Source: Cinnamomum chago
Lineage: Eukaryota > Streptophyta > Magnoliopsida > Laurales > Lauraceae
Direction: 5' to 3'
Assembly: GCA_038049695.1 (NCBI GenBank)
Contig: CP142452.1
Location: 74,284,501 to 74,348,500, forward strand
Length of the DNA stretch: 64,000 nt
Within the stretch, counting starts at the first letter, position 1. Each line of letters starts with the position of its first letter. Below are positions 1 through 13,079 of the stretch, in pieces. Under the pieces are notes generated by a model, which was given only the letters and a program-made list of their open reading frames with translations, was not told where the DNA came from and did no database searches. The translations under genes were made by a program, and so were the position numbers.

Positions 1-265
1 TCAAATGCTCCTAACTTCTAAGTCCTAACTATATAATTCACTCTTGCAAAACGTGAACCATTGGCTTTGATTACCCCTTGGCAAGCCACCAATTGGAATG
101 ATAGATCATCCAATGAGGGGATGGTCAATCCATACAGGGCTCACCAGATAAACAGGTCTGCTAACTTTAGGATGGGCCCCAAATGAGCCAATGCAGGTCA
201 AAAAGAAAGAAGCTGATTCTCTTAATCAAGCATCATATATTTCCTCTAAGCAATTAGTGAGATAC
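1..265 (-). other. Pumilio intron 3 (partial)
   Basis: Begins on the minus strand with the donor at 265-264 after QK of repeat 2. No continuation of the PUM-HD is readable down to base 1, so the next exon lies outside the window. No other feature is visible. Confidence 0.7.
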
Positions 266-3200
266 CTTCTGAATCACATAATTTCCAAACACATCAGTCA
301 TCAAAGAAAGAGCTTGAGGAAAAATTTCTTCAAAAACCATATTTTTCTCATCTGTAGTGGCTGTTTCAAGCTTTTGCTGTATGAACCGGCTCCCATATTG
401 GTCAGCGCTGTTTGCAGAAATAATTAAAAAATAATATATTATTCCTCCAGTGGAACAGTTAAATTCAAGCACGAGAAGATTTGTTTTTTTTTTTGGGGAA
501 AAATTCTCTTACCTGAATTCAACAACATGGCTGGCAATCTCTGAAAGTTCAAAACATCTAGTCTTGTTGCTTTTAAATTCTTCCAGCAGCGACGATGCAA
601 AACTTTCATCCATGCCACCAACACCATCCAAGTGCCAACTCATGGCACCTCCACCAATGTTTCTCATGCCAGAAGGATAACGCATATTTCGCTCATTGTG
701 CCTGATAGGGCTACCAGGTCCAACAGGGGAGCCAGGAAGAACAGCACTTGTCAAAGGGCTTCCTGGGTATGACATACCAAGACCAAAAGTAGGATTCCCA
801 TAATAGCCATGATTTGGACCACCGGATTTACCAAGAAAAGGTAGACCATACTGTGACTTCTGTGGTGAAAGCAATGCTCCAAGGTATGCCTTCTGTAGCC
901 CAACTAGATCCATATAAGAATTGCCCATGTAATTCCTATCCAAGGAAGGATCATTAAAGCCAGCAGCAACTTGTGCTGTATATTCAGCAGTCCTTAAGTA
1001 CTGGGCATATAATGGATCCATGAGGGGCATCTGAAGACTGCTAGCAGCTGCATGATTCCCCAACTTCAGATTCTGCATGTCTGCTACTCCTGTTAAATTA
1101 GGTCCTAAAGGAAAACCTCCCAATGCTCTAGTGTCAATACCAGGAGCTGCAATTGCAGATGCTGGAACATTAGCAGCATTTTCAAACAACGGAGGCAAAT
1201 TACCAGAACCAAGATGACCGTGCATCATGGATGGAGATGCTGGATTGATGGAATATCCGCCTAGACCATAGTTCATCAATGTTGAATTAGTATTATCTAT
1301 GTTCCGGTAATGAGGAGACCCTCCTGAATTAATGATAGGAGAAGCGGGCGCTTTGAAATATGAGTTAGGGGAAGAAACAGTGGACCTGTGCAATTCAGCC
1401 TGTTCATCAACCATTACAGAAGAATTTGTTTGGTCTCTGAAAGATCCACCGTTTTTGCTCAAATCAGGATGTGATGGTTTAGTTGACTGGGAAGCAGAAG
1501 GCAGATGAAATTGAGCTGGTTTGGAATTTTTTAAGTATAAGTGCTGCTTTAAATGGTTCTGATCACTTTGCAGATCTAAAAGGAAATTCGAGTGATCAAC
1601 GTCTTGTTGGACTGACTTCAAATGATTAACTTCATTCCCCACACCATTAGCTGACAGGCTCATGCCCGATAGAGCGGTTACAAGATCTACAGATTCGGCA
1701 AGGCTGGTGGTGCTATTAAATGAGCTTGGACCATTGATGACTTTCTTATCTGTGGCACCATACCTCCCTCCCACAGGGGGAAGGCGAGGACTAGGAGCCC
1801 TTGCAACAAGCTGTGGATCAGGAGTGGTGCTTCTTGACAAAGATCCACCTAGAGCAGAAGCATAAGTATGAGAAGCTGATTGCCCGACGCTTTGGACTCC
1901 AATCATACTTTGAACGTTTGCATTCTTTGTTTCAGCACCATTGTCAAAGGCATTGCGGCTAGCAGGACGAGAAGGATGCCCTGAGATCGGAGTTGCACGA
2001 CCGAGATCATCCTGCATCCAAATTTAGACACACCTCACCAAAAGAACTATGAAATCTACATTTGGTAGACAGTATAATCTCAGAAAAATGTGAGAAGAAT
2101 CATTACTTCATTAGTGAACTCACAAAAATGAGTCTCCCCCCTCCCCCCTCCGCTCACACACCTCCTTCACAAACGAATTTTGTCCTGCCACTTTTTTCAC
2201 ATGGAAGTGTGTAATGGTTTATCACCTCTTCAAGCATGTAAATTTGGAGCTGACGGTGCTGAACCCATTTGCACGTCATTTTCACTCATTTATTCATGTG
2301 ATGCGTAAATGACAGCAAACATACATAATTGTTACACTTGCAGAATTTTAATGGGTACACGAGCGCAAACTAACAACCCCTGAGAGAACCTATCAATAAG
2401 TCCATGAAAGTCACTTTGGGAAGATGTCTGATCCACATATCACCCTTTTCATTGGTGGGCCTTGGACTAGTGGACTTATCCACGTCCCGTGTCACATGTT
2501 AAAAGTCTTTCATTTACACAAACATGTTGACATAGGGCAAGGTCGAGATATCATTTGTTGGGCTTGTAGCTGTTCCACGTTGCAGCTACTAAATATAATT
2601 GGTTAGCAGCAATGTAGTTGTAACAGATGGGAATTAACCATTTGGGAATAATATTACCGCAGTAAAAAATTAAAAAGAAAACAGAAGCTATAAATGAGGT
2701 GATGGTAGGAGATGCAGGACCGGTCCGAATATGTGCCAGGATATGATCAGTCCTAGAAAACAGTCAGCTGATTAAGTTCACTATGCCACAAACAGATAGG
2801 ACTTGCTTGTTACCAGTGGTGGAGCCAGGATTTTCCTGTATTTGGGGGCAAGCGATGGTTGACCGATAACATTTTATATTTATTATTTTACTATTAATCA
2901 TTTAAAAATATTTTTTCAATAATATCCAAAGAAAAATCCTAATTTGGAAATACCCAAACAATTCTAAGATACAATTTCTCAAAACTTTGTGAGCACATAT
3001 AGAAATGGTAGGGCTCGCCATAATAATCCGCTCAAAATAATCCTTTTCTCCTTATTTTAGCATTAGGAAATTGCTCACTTTCCAATAAAAGTAGGACTCA
3101 TGTTGGATTGATCATGTGTAAAATGATCTACTCACAATTCTTCAATAAAAATCCGTGGATTGGTTAGTTGTGATCTTCTGATGGGCCGCAATGCTGCAGT

Positions 3201-6200
3201 AAACGTGGATAATGGATGGTTGAGATGATAGCATAGAAATTCATTCACCATGTCATGATAAGGTGATCGCTGAATGTGTAGAGGACATGATAAAGCAAAG
3301 CTAGGAGTAGGATCCCAGTGTTGCAATGAAACCAGCTTTTGAAATATATTTAAGACTTTAATGCACTCAATCTTACAATGAAACCAACTTTTATTGGACT
3401 AAAATTTGGAGACATCCAACTCTGGGAGAGGGCCTTCATTTTCAACGGTTTGGATTTTCAAAAGGCAAGCCTCACTGTAGAGTTCCACTCTGCTCATTGC
3501 GGCATGAGTGAGACAAAGCAAACCAAAAATCACATGTCAAACACTCTAGTGCAAAAGGCAGCTTGTGAGGTATTTATGCCGAGTAAGGGAACGGAAGCCT
3601 CTTCTTCCACTCCTTGAAATCCTCCCCATCTAGAACCTCCTCTCCTCCATGCCTTCCTCTTCTTCCCACACGTGTCCTTCCCCTCTCCTCAACTATTAAC
3701 TGGAGAAGAAGTTGGGACTGGAGGACGAAAAAGGACAGGTTAATGGTAGATGCCATCGCAGGAGGTGTATCTAACCCAAATAATTCAACAATTTGATGGG
3801 AGGCAGATCATGGCAGAATCCAAAAAAATAGATGGTCAAAGCAGCTGTTGTCGCATATATTCAGATATGACACAATAATATTTAAAGCAACAGCTAACAA
3901 TACTATGGATAAAATCCAAAAATACCGTTAGTTGATATTGTTGGCTAGATCAGCAGTACCATGGGATATTGAACTTCATGTGAAATATAACTGGAATGCA
4001 CCAAAACCCAAATGCCCAACAGCCAGTGGACCAGTTGAGCAATAGAATGTGAGAGGTAGAGAGAATGAGAAAGAAACAGGTACAACTAAAATCAGAGGTA
4101 AAGCAAACGACATGGGATAGAGAGAATTGACCATAGAAAGATATATATATATATAAAGAGAGAGAGAGAGAGAGATGGAGGGGAAGCGTGACAAAAAGAA
4201 TGCCCATAGAGAATTAGAGAAGAGGTCATTAGCATCTAAAATGATTGATGCATTCAATTTTTGCAAGGCTGATGCTTGGAAAAAGTGTGGGACACATGTC
4301 CTCGAGGCAAGGCTCTCCCAAACTACCCCAATCCATACACCTTAAAAGAGGTAATTTTAAGGGTTCTTTAAGGAGAAGAGGGTAAGAAGAGCAAGGATAG
4401 TGACCTCATTCTTGCCCCTTGCTAGGCACACCCCCATCCCCTCACTGATTTCTACATTTCAGCAACTGATAAACAGTATGTAGTAATTTTTCAGTTGGTG
4501 TTTATTTAAATCACAAATGTAGTTTCTTTAGCTAATTATATAATCATGTTCAATTATGTCACATTCTTATGCTATTAAACGCTTGATTTTATACAGGAAA
4601 AATATGGGGCTCTCGTAGTTGCTAATGAACCATTCAAAGGATGCTTTCTGCATTTGTGCTGGAATAAAAGTAAACTTTGTTAAAATCATGTTCCACAAAG
4701 ACTTACATAATACACTGTTATAATACCATTAAATGATGGGGATAAATTGACAATTCGAGGATGGACGAACTCCTTGTGCAAGCACATAATTTTTTGGGAA
4801 AATAATATCGATATTCTTTTCATTAATTGATCACTACTAAATAGATGTTGCTAATTACATTGATAGAAACGAATGGGATTGGAACCCTACAATCAAGGAT
4901 CATCCACCACTCCTACCGAAGAAGAAAGAAAGTTGATGACAACACCTACTATCCGCACCACCTAATAGACAAGAATGAATGAGGCTAATCTCATCCAAAT
5001 CTTCCAAAGCTTAGAAAGTACCCTACTTGGAAAGCACCCTACTCTTGGATTGGCTTGCTCCCTAGCAAACTCATTGGCCCAACTCGTGATCCAAGCTCAG
5101 CCCTTGTCGTGCAACTGAGCTAGGTTGGTCGGGTTCCTATCATATACACATCTTATTGTTAACCTTTGAAAGTGCACTCAGCAGGTTAGGCATGCCCTGC
5201 CCCCTAGGTCCCAACTAGCCCTGGCGCCTTGGTTGCACCTTGCACTTTGACAACTTTGCTCTACACGGTTGAAGCATATGGAGACTTATGTCTCAACCCT
5301 TTGGTCAAGAGGGTTCTGCCTCTTATATTTCTTCGTAGAGAGAATCTCAAAAATGAAAATTTTATTATAAATATTCTTTCACCTTTTTGTCTCTCGATAT
5401 TTTCAAAATTTATTCAGCCCTGATACCGGATCTTTCACTTGCCATTTTTTCATGCAACAGATGCATGAAACATATGATTTTATATTCTATCATTAATTGT
5501 ACTTATTTTTTTGGCACTTTTGTGGTCAAGTTATTATCACAAACACTAAGTAGATAACATGGCAACCAAATATCAGATTTTAACTAGATGATGCATTCTA
5601 TGGATACGATCACATTCCAAAATCAAGTTGTTTCAAGGGTACAAACCTACAACGCCCAGATACGGAATGGACACGATATGAACAAGCCATGGATACAGAA
5701 AGGACAGAGATTTTACCCATAATAAGTAAAGTACCGAGATTCAATACGACACCATACGTTGCCTATTTTGTGTACCCAATTATCATAGATCCAAACTACT
5801 AATAAATAAAGTACCGGGATTCAATACGACACCATACGTTGCCTATTTTGAGTATCCAATTATCATATATTCAAATTACTAATAAATAAAGTATCAGGAT
5901 TCAATACAACACCATACGTTGCCTATTTTGAGTATCCAATTATCATAGATCCAAACTACTAAATTTGAGCATTCGTCTGGATGGATAGTCGGTCGCTCTT
6001 TTGCAACCACTCGTATCGCAAATCCAGCATTAATTAACAAATCCAGCTTGTTTGAAAATTTTGGAACTTAAAAGTGCAGCAATAAGTATCAAATCATCAG
6101 CATTTTGCAGTAATAAGTATCAAATCATCAGCATTTTGGCAATAACAATAAGACAGAACAACATAATAACTTGCCAAGAAAATCATGACTGATCAATAAC

Positions 6201-6931
6201 AATCAGATTCAAAACCATATATGCATTAACATTGTAAATAGTAGAATGCTTCCTCTAACAGAAACTAATTTAAGGAAAAGAACAGAAAATTTAGATAAAC
6301 AGTAATAGGCGGCAACGAGCGTCACCTGAAAGATATGGGCGAGGCTCTTCTGTCTGCCTCCTAGCCCTAACCCTGACAACCCAATCAAACCATCATCCCC
6401 TCTCTCCAACCACTCTGATGATGCCTCAGACTGCTCGACCGCACTTCCCTCCTTGGCCGATGCCAACCCCGGCTGCATTGAAAACAGCGATCGGCTTCCT
6501 TCATCATCCACACGATTTGCCCTCCTTCTATCTCCTATCCCTCCCAACCCTGACCCGCCCGCCTGCAACCGCTGTGTGAACCGGCTATCTTCCTTTGAAA
6601 GCGCCGGTGGCGGCAGACGAGGATTCAGATTAACATGTGCATAGTAGTAAGACGAATACGCAGGATCAGACCGGAGGTCCTCCTCGGACAGGTCGCCTCC
6701 ATGGCCGAATAAACCCCCGACGGCTGATAAAGACCCTTCAACGGTGGGCGGTGCCGACCCGCTCCGGTAAATATTGAGCTCCCTCTCTCTCTCCCTCTCA
6801 CTCGCCTCTTGTCGGCGCTGGAGCAGTAACCCTAACTCCTCCAAATCCTCACCGTAGGATCCCTCACTGCTTCCTAGCATCGTTCGCATTCCCATGTCGG
6901 ACAACATCGTCAAAGGACTCTCACTGACCAT
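266..6931 (-). CDS. PUM: Pumilio-family RNA-binding protein, 5' three exons (gene continues past the left edge)
   Basis: Exons on the minus strand are 6931-6326, 2011-513 and 407-266. Borders are CAG|gtgac, gcag|GATGAT, TTCAG|gtaag, acag|CGCTGA and AGAAG|gtatc, and the phases join cleanly into 749 codons. Residues 1-202 and most of exon 2 match the low-complexity N-terminal NABP region of plant Pumilio proteins, including [17 protein letters not shown] and the acidic [18 protein letters not shown] block. The end of exon 2 plus exon 3 begins the PUM-HD: repeat 1 has the SRFIQ recognition helix (after SADQYG) and repeat 2 has NYVIQ. Plant group I Pumilios bind UGUA-type motifs in 3' UTRs and promote mRNA decay or translational repression in the cytoplasm. 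About 1,000 residues are usual, so repeats 3-8 should lie left of base 1. The start at 6931 precedes a second in-frame ATG eight codons later. Family call is very secure; the member within the APUM1-6-like group is not resolved. Confidence 0.95.
4140..4173. repeat. (TA)n-(GA)n microsatellite
   Basis: Alternating TA followed by AGAGAG repeats, inside the Pumilio intron. Confidence 0.9.
5721..5960. repeat. Three tandem 80-bp units in the Pumilio intron
   Basis: Anchor sequences gtaccgagat (5731), gtaccgggat (5811) and gtatcaggat (5891) are exactly 80 bp apart. Each unit continues with ATTCAATAC.ACACCATACG and ends near CCAA.CTACTAA. Few differences separate the units, so the expansion is fairly recent. 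Confidence 0.95.
6076..6137. repeat. 31-bp tandem duplication
   Basis: Two copies starting GCAG(C/T)AATAAGTATCAAAT at 6076 and 6107, differing at one base. It lies about 190 bp inside the Pumilio intron from the exon 1 donor. Confidence 0.9.
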
Positions 6932-7490
6932 TCCAAAACCCTAAGAAAGAGAAACCAACGGCAGCTTCAGCAGCTGCAAAGCGATTTCTCGTTTCTCTAG
7001 TGAAACCCGTTCACAACCTGAGAAAAGCACCAATCTTTCACCGTTTTAAGAACGAACTAGATCGTTTCTATCTCTAAAAGCATAAACCCTAGAAATAAAA
7101 CTCGGCAGCTTCAACCGCTGCAACAGCCTATTTCTTCGTTCCAGCTACTGAAACGCGTCTCCTAAGCTGAAAAAACGCGATCTTTCACCATTTCAGATGC
7201 GATTCAGATCGTTCCAAAGCAAAGAACCAAAAACACAGGAAAAAAAGAAAAAGAAAACCTAGACTGGAAAGGAAAACCGGAAGCTCGAGCTTCCAAAACT
7301 CAAGTTCTTCGATTTCTCACTGAAATAACTTTCCTAAGCTGAAAAGAATCCGCCTTTGACGATTATCTCTGCGATTCATATCGTTTTTCGATCAAAACCA
7401 GAAATCTCAAAACTGAGAACCGATTCTTCACCGATTGAGGTGAAACAAGGTTCGGACAAGAGAGTTTCTTCTGCTGAGTTCGAATTCTCT
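6932..7490 (-). promoter_or_regulatory. Probable long 5' leader and promoter-proximal region of the Pumilio gene
   Basis: Immediately upstream of the Pumilio ATG. It contains three degenerate tandem copies of a ~145-175 bp unit, recognisable by GGCAGCTTCA(A/G)C-like starts near 6960 and 7104 and a weaker third near 7279. Each is followed by a TTTCTC..T.ACTGAAA stretch, a CCTAAGCTGAAAA-like stretch, CTTTCACC and GATTCA.ATCGTT. No long ORF is present. Transcription limits are not visible from sequence, and no TATA box is asserted. Confidence 0.5.
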
Positions 7491-7764
7491 TAGAAAGTCA
7501 AAGATCGAAGAGCACATGAACAAGTGTTTTGGGCTGTGAATCGAAAAGGTTGCGAATCTCCGACTCTTTCCGCCATTTTAACAGTGAAAGCCGCTGTTTG
7601 GATGTGAAGAGAGTGTGCTGGAGGGGGGGAAAAAGAGAACTGAAAGGGGGGAACAGCAGGCATAACCGCAGAGATCGGAACCGTTCAATGGCGAAACAGA
7701 CGGTCAGGATTGATTCTGATGAGATTTTGTCATTGCAGGATCTTATTAGGGTTTTGTTTATGGA

Positions 7765-10345
7765 TTTAATGCCATATTTGGAGAAGATGTCCATATTGGA
7801 TATTTTTCTTTTTTATAGCATTCTGGTGTCTCTTCTATGTCTCGAGGGACATCCATTCACCTAATCTCGGACTTAGTCATCTGGGAAGGATCTTTCAACC
7901 AAAAAAATAGATTTTTTTGGTCTTCAAAAATAGAATCTTAGGGTTTCTAATGGCTTATCAAATAGAGAAGACTATGGGACCTAGATGGGATAGGCCACCT
8001 CATATGTGATCATATGGCCTCAACATCATCATCCATGACCTAACTATGGGAATTTTGGTAAGAGCTTGAGATTTTTGAAGATTTTATACAACTGTTTAAA
8101 GAGTCACCTCATCAACAAAATCAATAAATGGTGGTAGTTGGATGTAGTTTCATGTAAATCAATCGCACTTGAAGTTAATTATGTATGCATGCTTTCGTAA
8201 AAGTAAAATAGGTGTTTCCATTTCAATATAAAATCGTGTGTTTTGTGCATTCTATTTCTCCGAAGAAAAGATGTAAAATATTCTTGTTTTTTTTTTCTCG
8301 TTAAAAGAGATTTGGAAGTCCGACCTTCCTCCATAAGAAATGTGTTTCCATGAAAGAAGAACTTAGCTTCCTAATCCACGGCTTCATACAAGTTTTCCTT
8401 CAGAGTTTTATACTCCAGATACTAAAACTTATTTTCAATTGATCCTAAACTGATTAGGTATATAGTGTAACGTTCGCAAGTATGAGAGCCGGAGTTTGTT
8501 GTAAATAAAAAAAAAGAAATTATAATTTATGAATCGAGAAATATCGAGGAGAGTCAGCCTTTCGATAGTTTTCTATCCAACATTAAAATCATATGTTATA
8601 TTGAAAATTTTACCAATTGTGTGTTTTGAAGCCATGAGATTCAATGTCATTTTAAGAGAAGATGTCAATTGGATGTTTTTCCTTTTTTCTAAATTTTTGG
8701 TGTTTCAATGTGTCGTCGAGGGACACCAATTCACCGAAACTCGGCATATGCTATTTAGAAAGGATCTTTTCAATGAATTTTTTTTTTCTTCAAAAACAAA
8801 ACCTTTGAATTTTTAATGGTTTGTCAAAATAGAGAAGACTCTTAGATCCAACCAGTATACGCCCCCTCATATGTGACCATGTAGCCTCAACATCATCCAT
8901 GGCTTAACTATGAGCATTTTGGTGAGATGTTGAGATTTTTGAAGATTTTGTGCAACGATTTGGAAAGTTATTTCACCAACTTAATCTATAAATCCTGATA
9001 ATTGATACAACTTTAAGCAAGTCGACCTTATTTGGTGGGTTGATTATGCATACACATTTTTGTAGAAGTAAAACAAGTGCTTCCACTTCGATACAAAATC
9101 ACGTGTTTTGTGCGTGCTACTTTTTCATTGAAAAGATGTGAAATATTCTTCTTCTTCTTCTTCTTTTGTCATTGAAGGAGGTTTGGAAGTCCAACCTTCA
9201 TCCATAAGAAATGCGTTTCTATGGAAGAAGAACTTAGTTTTCCTAATTTGTGGCTTTATACAAATCTGCACCTAAAGTTTCACACACCAAATACTAAAAC
9301 TTATTTTCCGTTTATGCTAAACTGGTTAGGGATATAGTGTAACGTACACATGTATGTGAGTTGGAGTCTGTTATAAAAAAAAATTATAATTTGTGAATAG
9401 TGGAATATCGGGGAGTGTCAACCTTGCAATAGTTTTCTTTTCGACATTACAATCATATGTTATTTTGAATGTTTCCAATTGTGTTTATGAAGCCATGAAA
9501 TTCAATGCCATTTTAGGAGAAGACGTAAATTGGGTATTTTTCTTTTTTCTAGAATTTTGGTATTTCTGTGTGTCCTTGAGGGACACCAATTCACCGAAAC
9601 TCGACCTATGCTATCTGAAAAAGATCCTTTCAACGAAAGAATTTTTTTCTTCAAAAATACAACTTCTAGGTTTTTAATGGCTTATCAAATAGAGAAGACA
9701 CTGAGATCCAACAAAGACAAGCCCCATCATATGTGACCATAGGGCCGCAACAACATCCGTGGCTTAACTATGGCCATTTTGGTGAGAGCTTAAGATTTTT
9801 GAAGATTTTGTGCAACGATTTGGAGAGTTATTTCACCAGCTTAAACTGTAAATCCTAATAATTGGTACAACTTTATGCAAATCGATATTACTTGAGGGGT
9901 TGATTATGAATACACATTTTTCGTAGAAGTAAAACAAGTGCTTCTGCATCAATATAAAATCTCGTATTTTTGTGCATGCTACTTCTCCATAGAAAATATG
10001 TAAAATGTTCTTATTTGTTTTCTCATCAAAGAGGACTTGGAAGTCCGACCTTCTTCCATAAGAAATGTGTTTCTATAGAAGAAGAACTCAGCTTTCCTAA
10101 TCTGCTGCTTTATACAAATCTGCCCTTAAAGTTTCATACACCAGATACTAAAACTTGTTTTCAGTTGATGCTAAACTTATTAGGGATACAATGTAACGTG
10201 GGAGGGTGGGTGAGCTGGAGTTTGTTGGAAAAAAAGAAGAAATTATAATTTGTGAATAGAGATATATCGACGAGTGTGTCATCGTTGCGATAGTCTTCTG
10301 TATTGAATGTTTCCAGTTGTGTTTCTAAAATCGTAAGATTCACAA
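7765..10345. repeat. Three diverged tandem copies of a ~0.86 kb unit
   Basis: The anchor GAGAAGA(T/C)GT occurs at 7781, 8656 and 9517 (spacings 875 and 861). Each unit then contains GAGGGACA(C/T)CCATTCACC or a close variant, ATGGCTTATCAAATAGAGAA (second copy ATGGTTTGTC), a CATATGTGA(C/T)CAT motif, TTTTGAAGATTTT, a GTCC.ACCTTC..CCATAAGAAA block and a TATAATTTGTGAATAG-like end. The third unit ends near 10345 at an AAGATTCACAAT remnant of the next unit start. Short AT-rich ORFs inside are not conserved between copies, so I do not call it coding. Unit identity is unknown. Confidence 0.85.
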
Positions 10346-12289
10346 TAAATATATAAATGAAAATATTTTCATTTTCAAAGACTAGTTCATAACTTAAAAA
10401 AGATGATTATGAATGTCTATTAAATTTGAGCTTTTGTTGATAGGTAATCCAAAAGGCCTTGTATATCTAGTAGAGCTAGTGAAGTTAGTCACATGGAAGT
10501 TACAAAGTTGCAATGGGTGGAGGATCTGAATCCATTAAAAAATGCATGAGGTGTGACTAAATTTTATTGAAAAATGAAGGAAAAAAATGTCATATATGGA
10601 GCAGTTTGCCTATGGGATCCATCTGCCCTCATATGATCAAATCTATCCCTTTACACTTTATCTCATGAGCTGTGGTGGTTATTATTTTAACACAATTGAT
10701 TTTTACACACCCTAGAATGATCATGTAAAAGAACACAAGAAATGCAGTCAAAAGGTTAAAAACTGTGTAACTTGAATGCATTAATATCAAGGATTAATTA
10801 GGATGATATTAATAACTTCATAATTTGTATACACCATCAGACTATATGTGAACTGTTATATCCCCACTACTCAACCATGATTGATATCCATGCAAATGGC
10901 CCAAACCCTAGCATTATTAGCAAGACAACAACGTAGTCACTCTAGAACTGAACTCAATAGTGTGGACATGTGCATCTTGAGATCAAAGCCATCAATATAC
11001 TGCAACCATCCACTTGTCAACATATCTAGACGGATTATATTGGTCAAAACATCCCAACCATCAAATAATTGGACATTTGTGTGAAGAGAGTGTACATTAA
11101 TTACTCATGATAAAGAGACTACTGAAGAGAATTTCCCAAAGTATCAGCGCCCCACACATAAATAAATAAAATTATGTAAAACATATAGTATTTTCTAATC
11201 TCTTATCTTGAAAATTGGTGTGTGTTCAAAAGCTGTACCATGAGCTCACTGTTCACATATCGATTGATCACATTGTAAAATATGACTTATCTATTAAATT
11301 TAATCAAATATTTTATAAACCATCATTGTAAGAACGATGATTCTATAAAATAATAAGAATAATAATTATTATTATACATCCCTATTCATGACTATGCAAT
11401 ATGGACTGGCTTTGATCTATTCTCAATATACATACACACTATTTATCCCCCTTCGCGTGGTGCACATGCAACTCTCTATGCACGCCTTGCTGTGGGGCCA
11501 CCCACGGATAGAGTTGAGGGATCAAAAGATCTAGTTGGGGGCTTGCTCTTGTACAAAATATGGATTCCAATTGATTATACTAATGTTTGATCAACTAACG
11601 GCCCTTAAAATCTAACTCTTTAAAAAGTATATATAGTTAATCCAACGGTTAAGTCCATTTGGATGGGTGTGCAGTAAGAGTATACGATATAATTCAAGTC
11701 CTCTATATATGGTCTATCTATCTAAATTGGTGATCAAGTAGGCATGCATGGTCCACACTATGAGGTGCATATCAAATGCTATGAGCGTATCACATGCACA
11801 AGATAACCATTAAAAATACTATGAATGGTTATGTATTTGCTTTTTTTGGTGGTGCAGAATTTTGTGGTGGTCCGTCAGAAATGAGAAGTTTCTAAGTGAA
11901 GTGAAGACATTTGTCCAATGGGTGAAGGTGATAGCAGTGATAATACAGTTATGTCTTGCCCGAGTCGCTGTTTCGCGTGTTGACACGTCGACAGATGAGA
12001 TTCGTCCGCGGTTCCGCACGTTTCTACATGCTCTGACCTTTCTTTCCACGCAATGACCAAATTGCCCTCGCTCGCAACAACTTCGTTTCTCGTTCTCGTT
12101 CTCGTTCGGATCAAGTTTCTCATCTCGAAAAGTTTGGAGTATGTACAGTAAATATTGAAAAAACTGTAATAACATTAAAATCTCTTTAAAAATAAAAAGA
12201 TATAAAGTAAAGGCAATGAGTGAAGGAAATATTAAGAGATATTGACAGGTTACATGTTCGCTAAACTAAGTAAAAGGGATGGCACTCGT
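10346..12289. other. Intergenic, nothing recognised
   Basis: AT-rich sequence without domain-bearing ORFs. A CGTTCT hexamer run lies at about 12087-12112 just downstream of a GC-richer patch (11950-12060). No RNA gene or structured element was recognised. Confidence 0.6.
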
Positions 12290-12605
12290 GAGTATGGTTC
12301 TTTTTGTTAGTGTAGATCCATCAAAATTAAATATATGTATCAATTTATGGTCAAATGAGTTTCACTAGATTTATTTTTCGAAATGAGGAGAGATGAAGGA
12401 TATCAAATAAGGGTAGTAAAGTATAAGGTGGAGATGGGGACCTTAAATTTCTTTTAAGACTTAAATTATTGGAGTAATGATTCGGTATTTATTTCTCCTC
12501 TTCCTTTATTAAATTCTCATTAAATGAGAATTTATTCGATAGTTGATTTCGGAGATTTATCTTTGGTTCTTCATTTTTAAGCACTTCTAAAAACACAAAT
12601 CCTTA
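12290..12605. repeat. MITE-like dispersed repeat, copy 1 (degenerate)
   Basis: Shares the ordered blocks AAATGAG.T.CACT, a GAGGAGA..GAAGGATAT block, ATAAGGTGGAGATG, GACCTTAA and TTTATCTTTG.TCTTCATTTTTAA with copies at 14935, 32159 and 53885. Ends are eroded. Confidence 0.55.
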
Positions 12606-13079
12606 GAGTACCTAATGGGTCATTTATCAATTTCACATGTGATGTAAATGACTCATGTATGCAAATGAGCCACATGTGAAACACAATTCATTGTTTGTTA
12701 TTTTCACATATCTTCAAATATAATTTTCATTACATCCAATGCTTCACATGTCTATCACAATTTTCTTACATATTTTGAAAAATCTATGTCGAATCAAGTG
12801 ATGAGATACAATCCAATAGGCATATATTTTTGGCCTTTTAAGCCAGAGAAAGATTCATGTTTCATTGTTCTCCAGCACGTCCTTGTACGTCCATGTTTAG
12901 ATCTAAAGGTGGATTGTCGACGAGAGGATGTAGTCGCCACCAAGGACTTGCGCTTCCTCCAACTCTGGTGCGTCCTAATCCAGATCTGGAAGTGAATTGC
13001 CAACACAATGAGGATTTTGCTATATTATAGGATCACACCCCCAAGATATCGGAGTCCTACGCATCCTCCACCGTGTTAT

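Larger units (their letters stand above)
2012..6325 (-). other. Large first coding intron of the Pumilio gene
   Basis: 4,314 bp between phase-0 borders. I see no credible coding segment in it. Contents: a short stretch around 2816-2860 starting GTGGTGGAGCCAGGA, which resembles a common degraded plant transposon end; a (TA)/(GA) microsatellite at about 4140-4173; three 80-bp tandem units at 5721-5960; and a 31-bp tandem duplication at 6076-6137. The stretch 3600-3700 is pyrimidine-rich with no domain. Confidence 0.75.

Noticed and set aside
4985-5105. Possible LINE RNase H fragment ([15 protein letters not shown] on minus)
   Set aside because: Too short and lacking catalytic motifs; similarity is not convincing.
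7529-9736. Small ORFs within the 0.86 kb tandem units
   Set aside because: Starts, frames and lengths are not preserved between the three copies.
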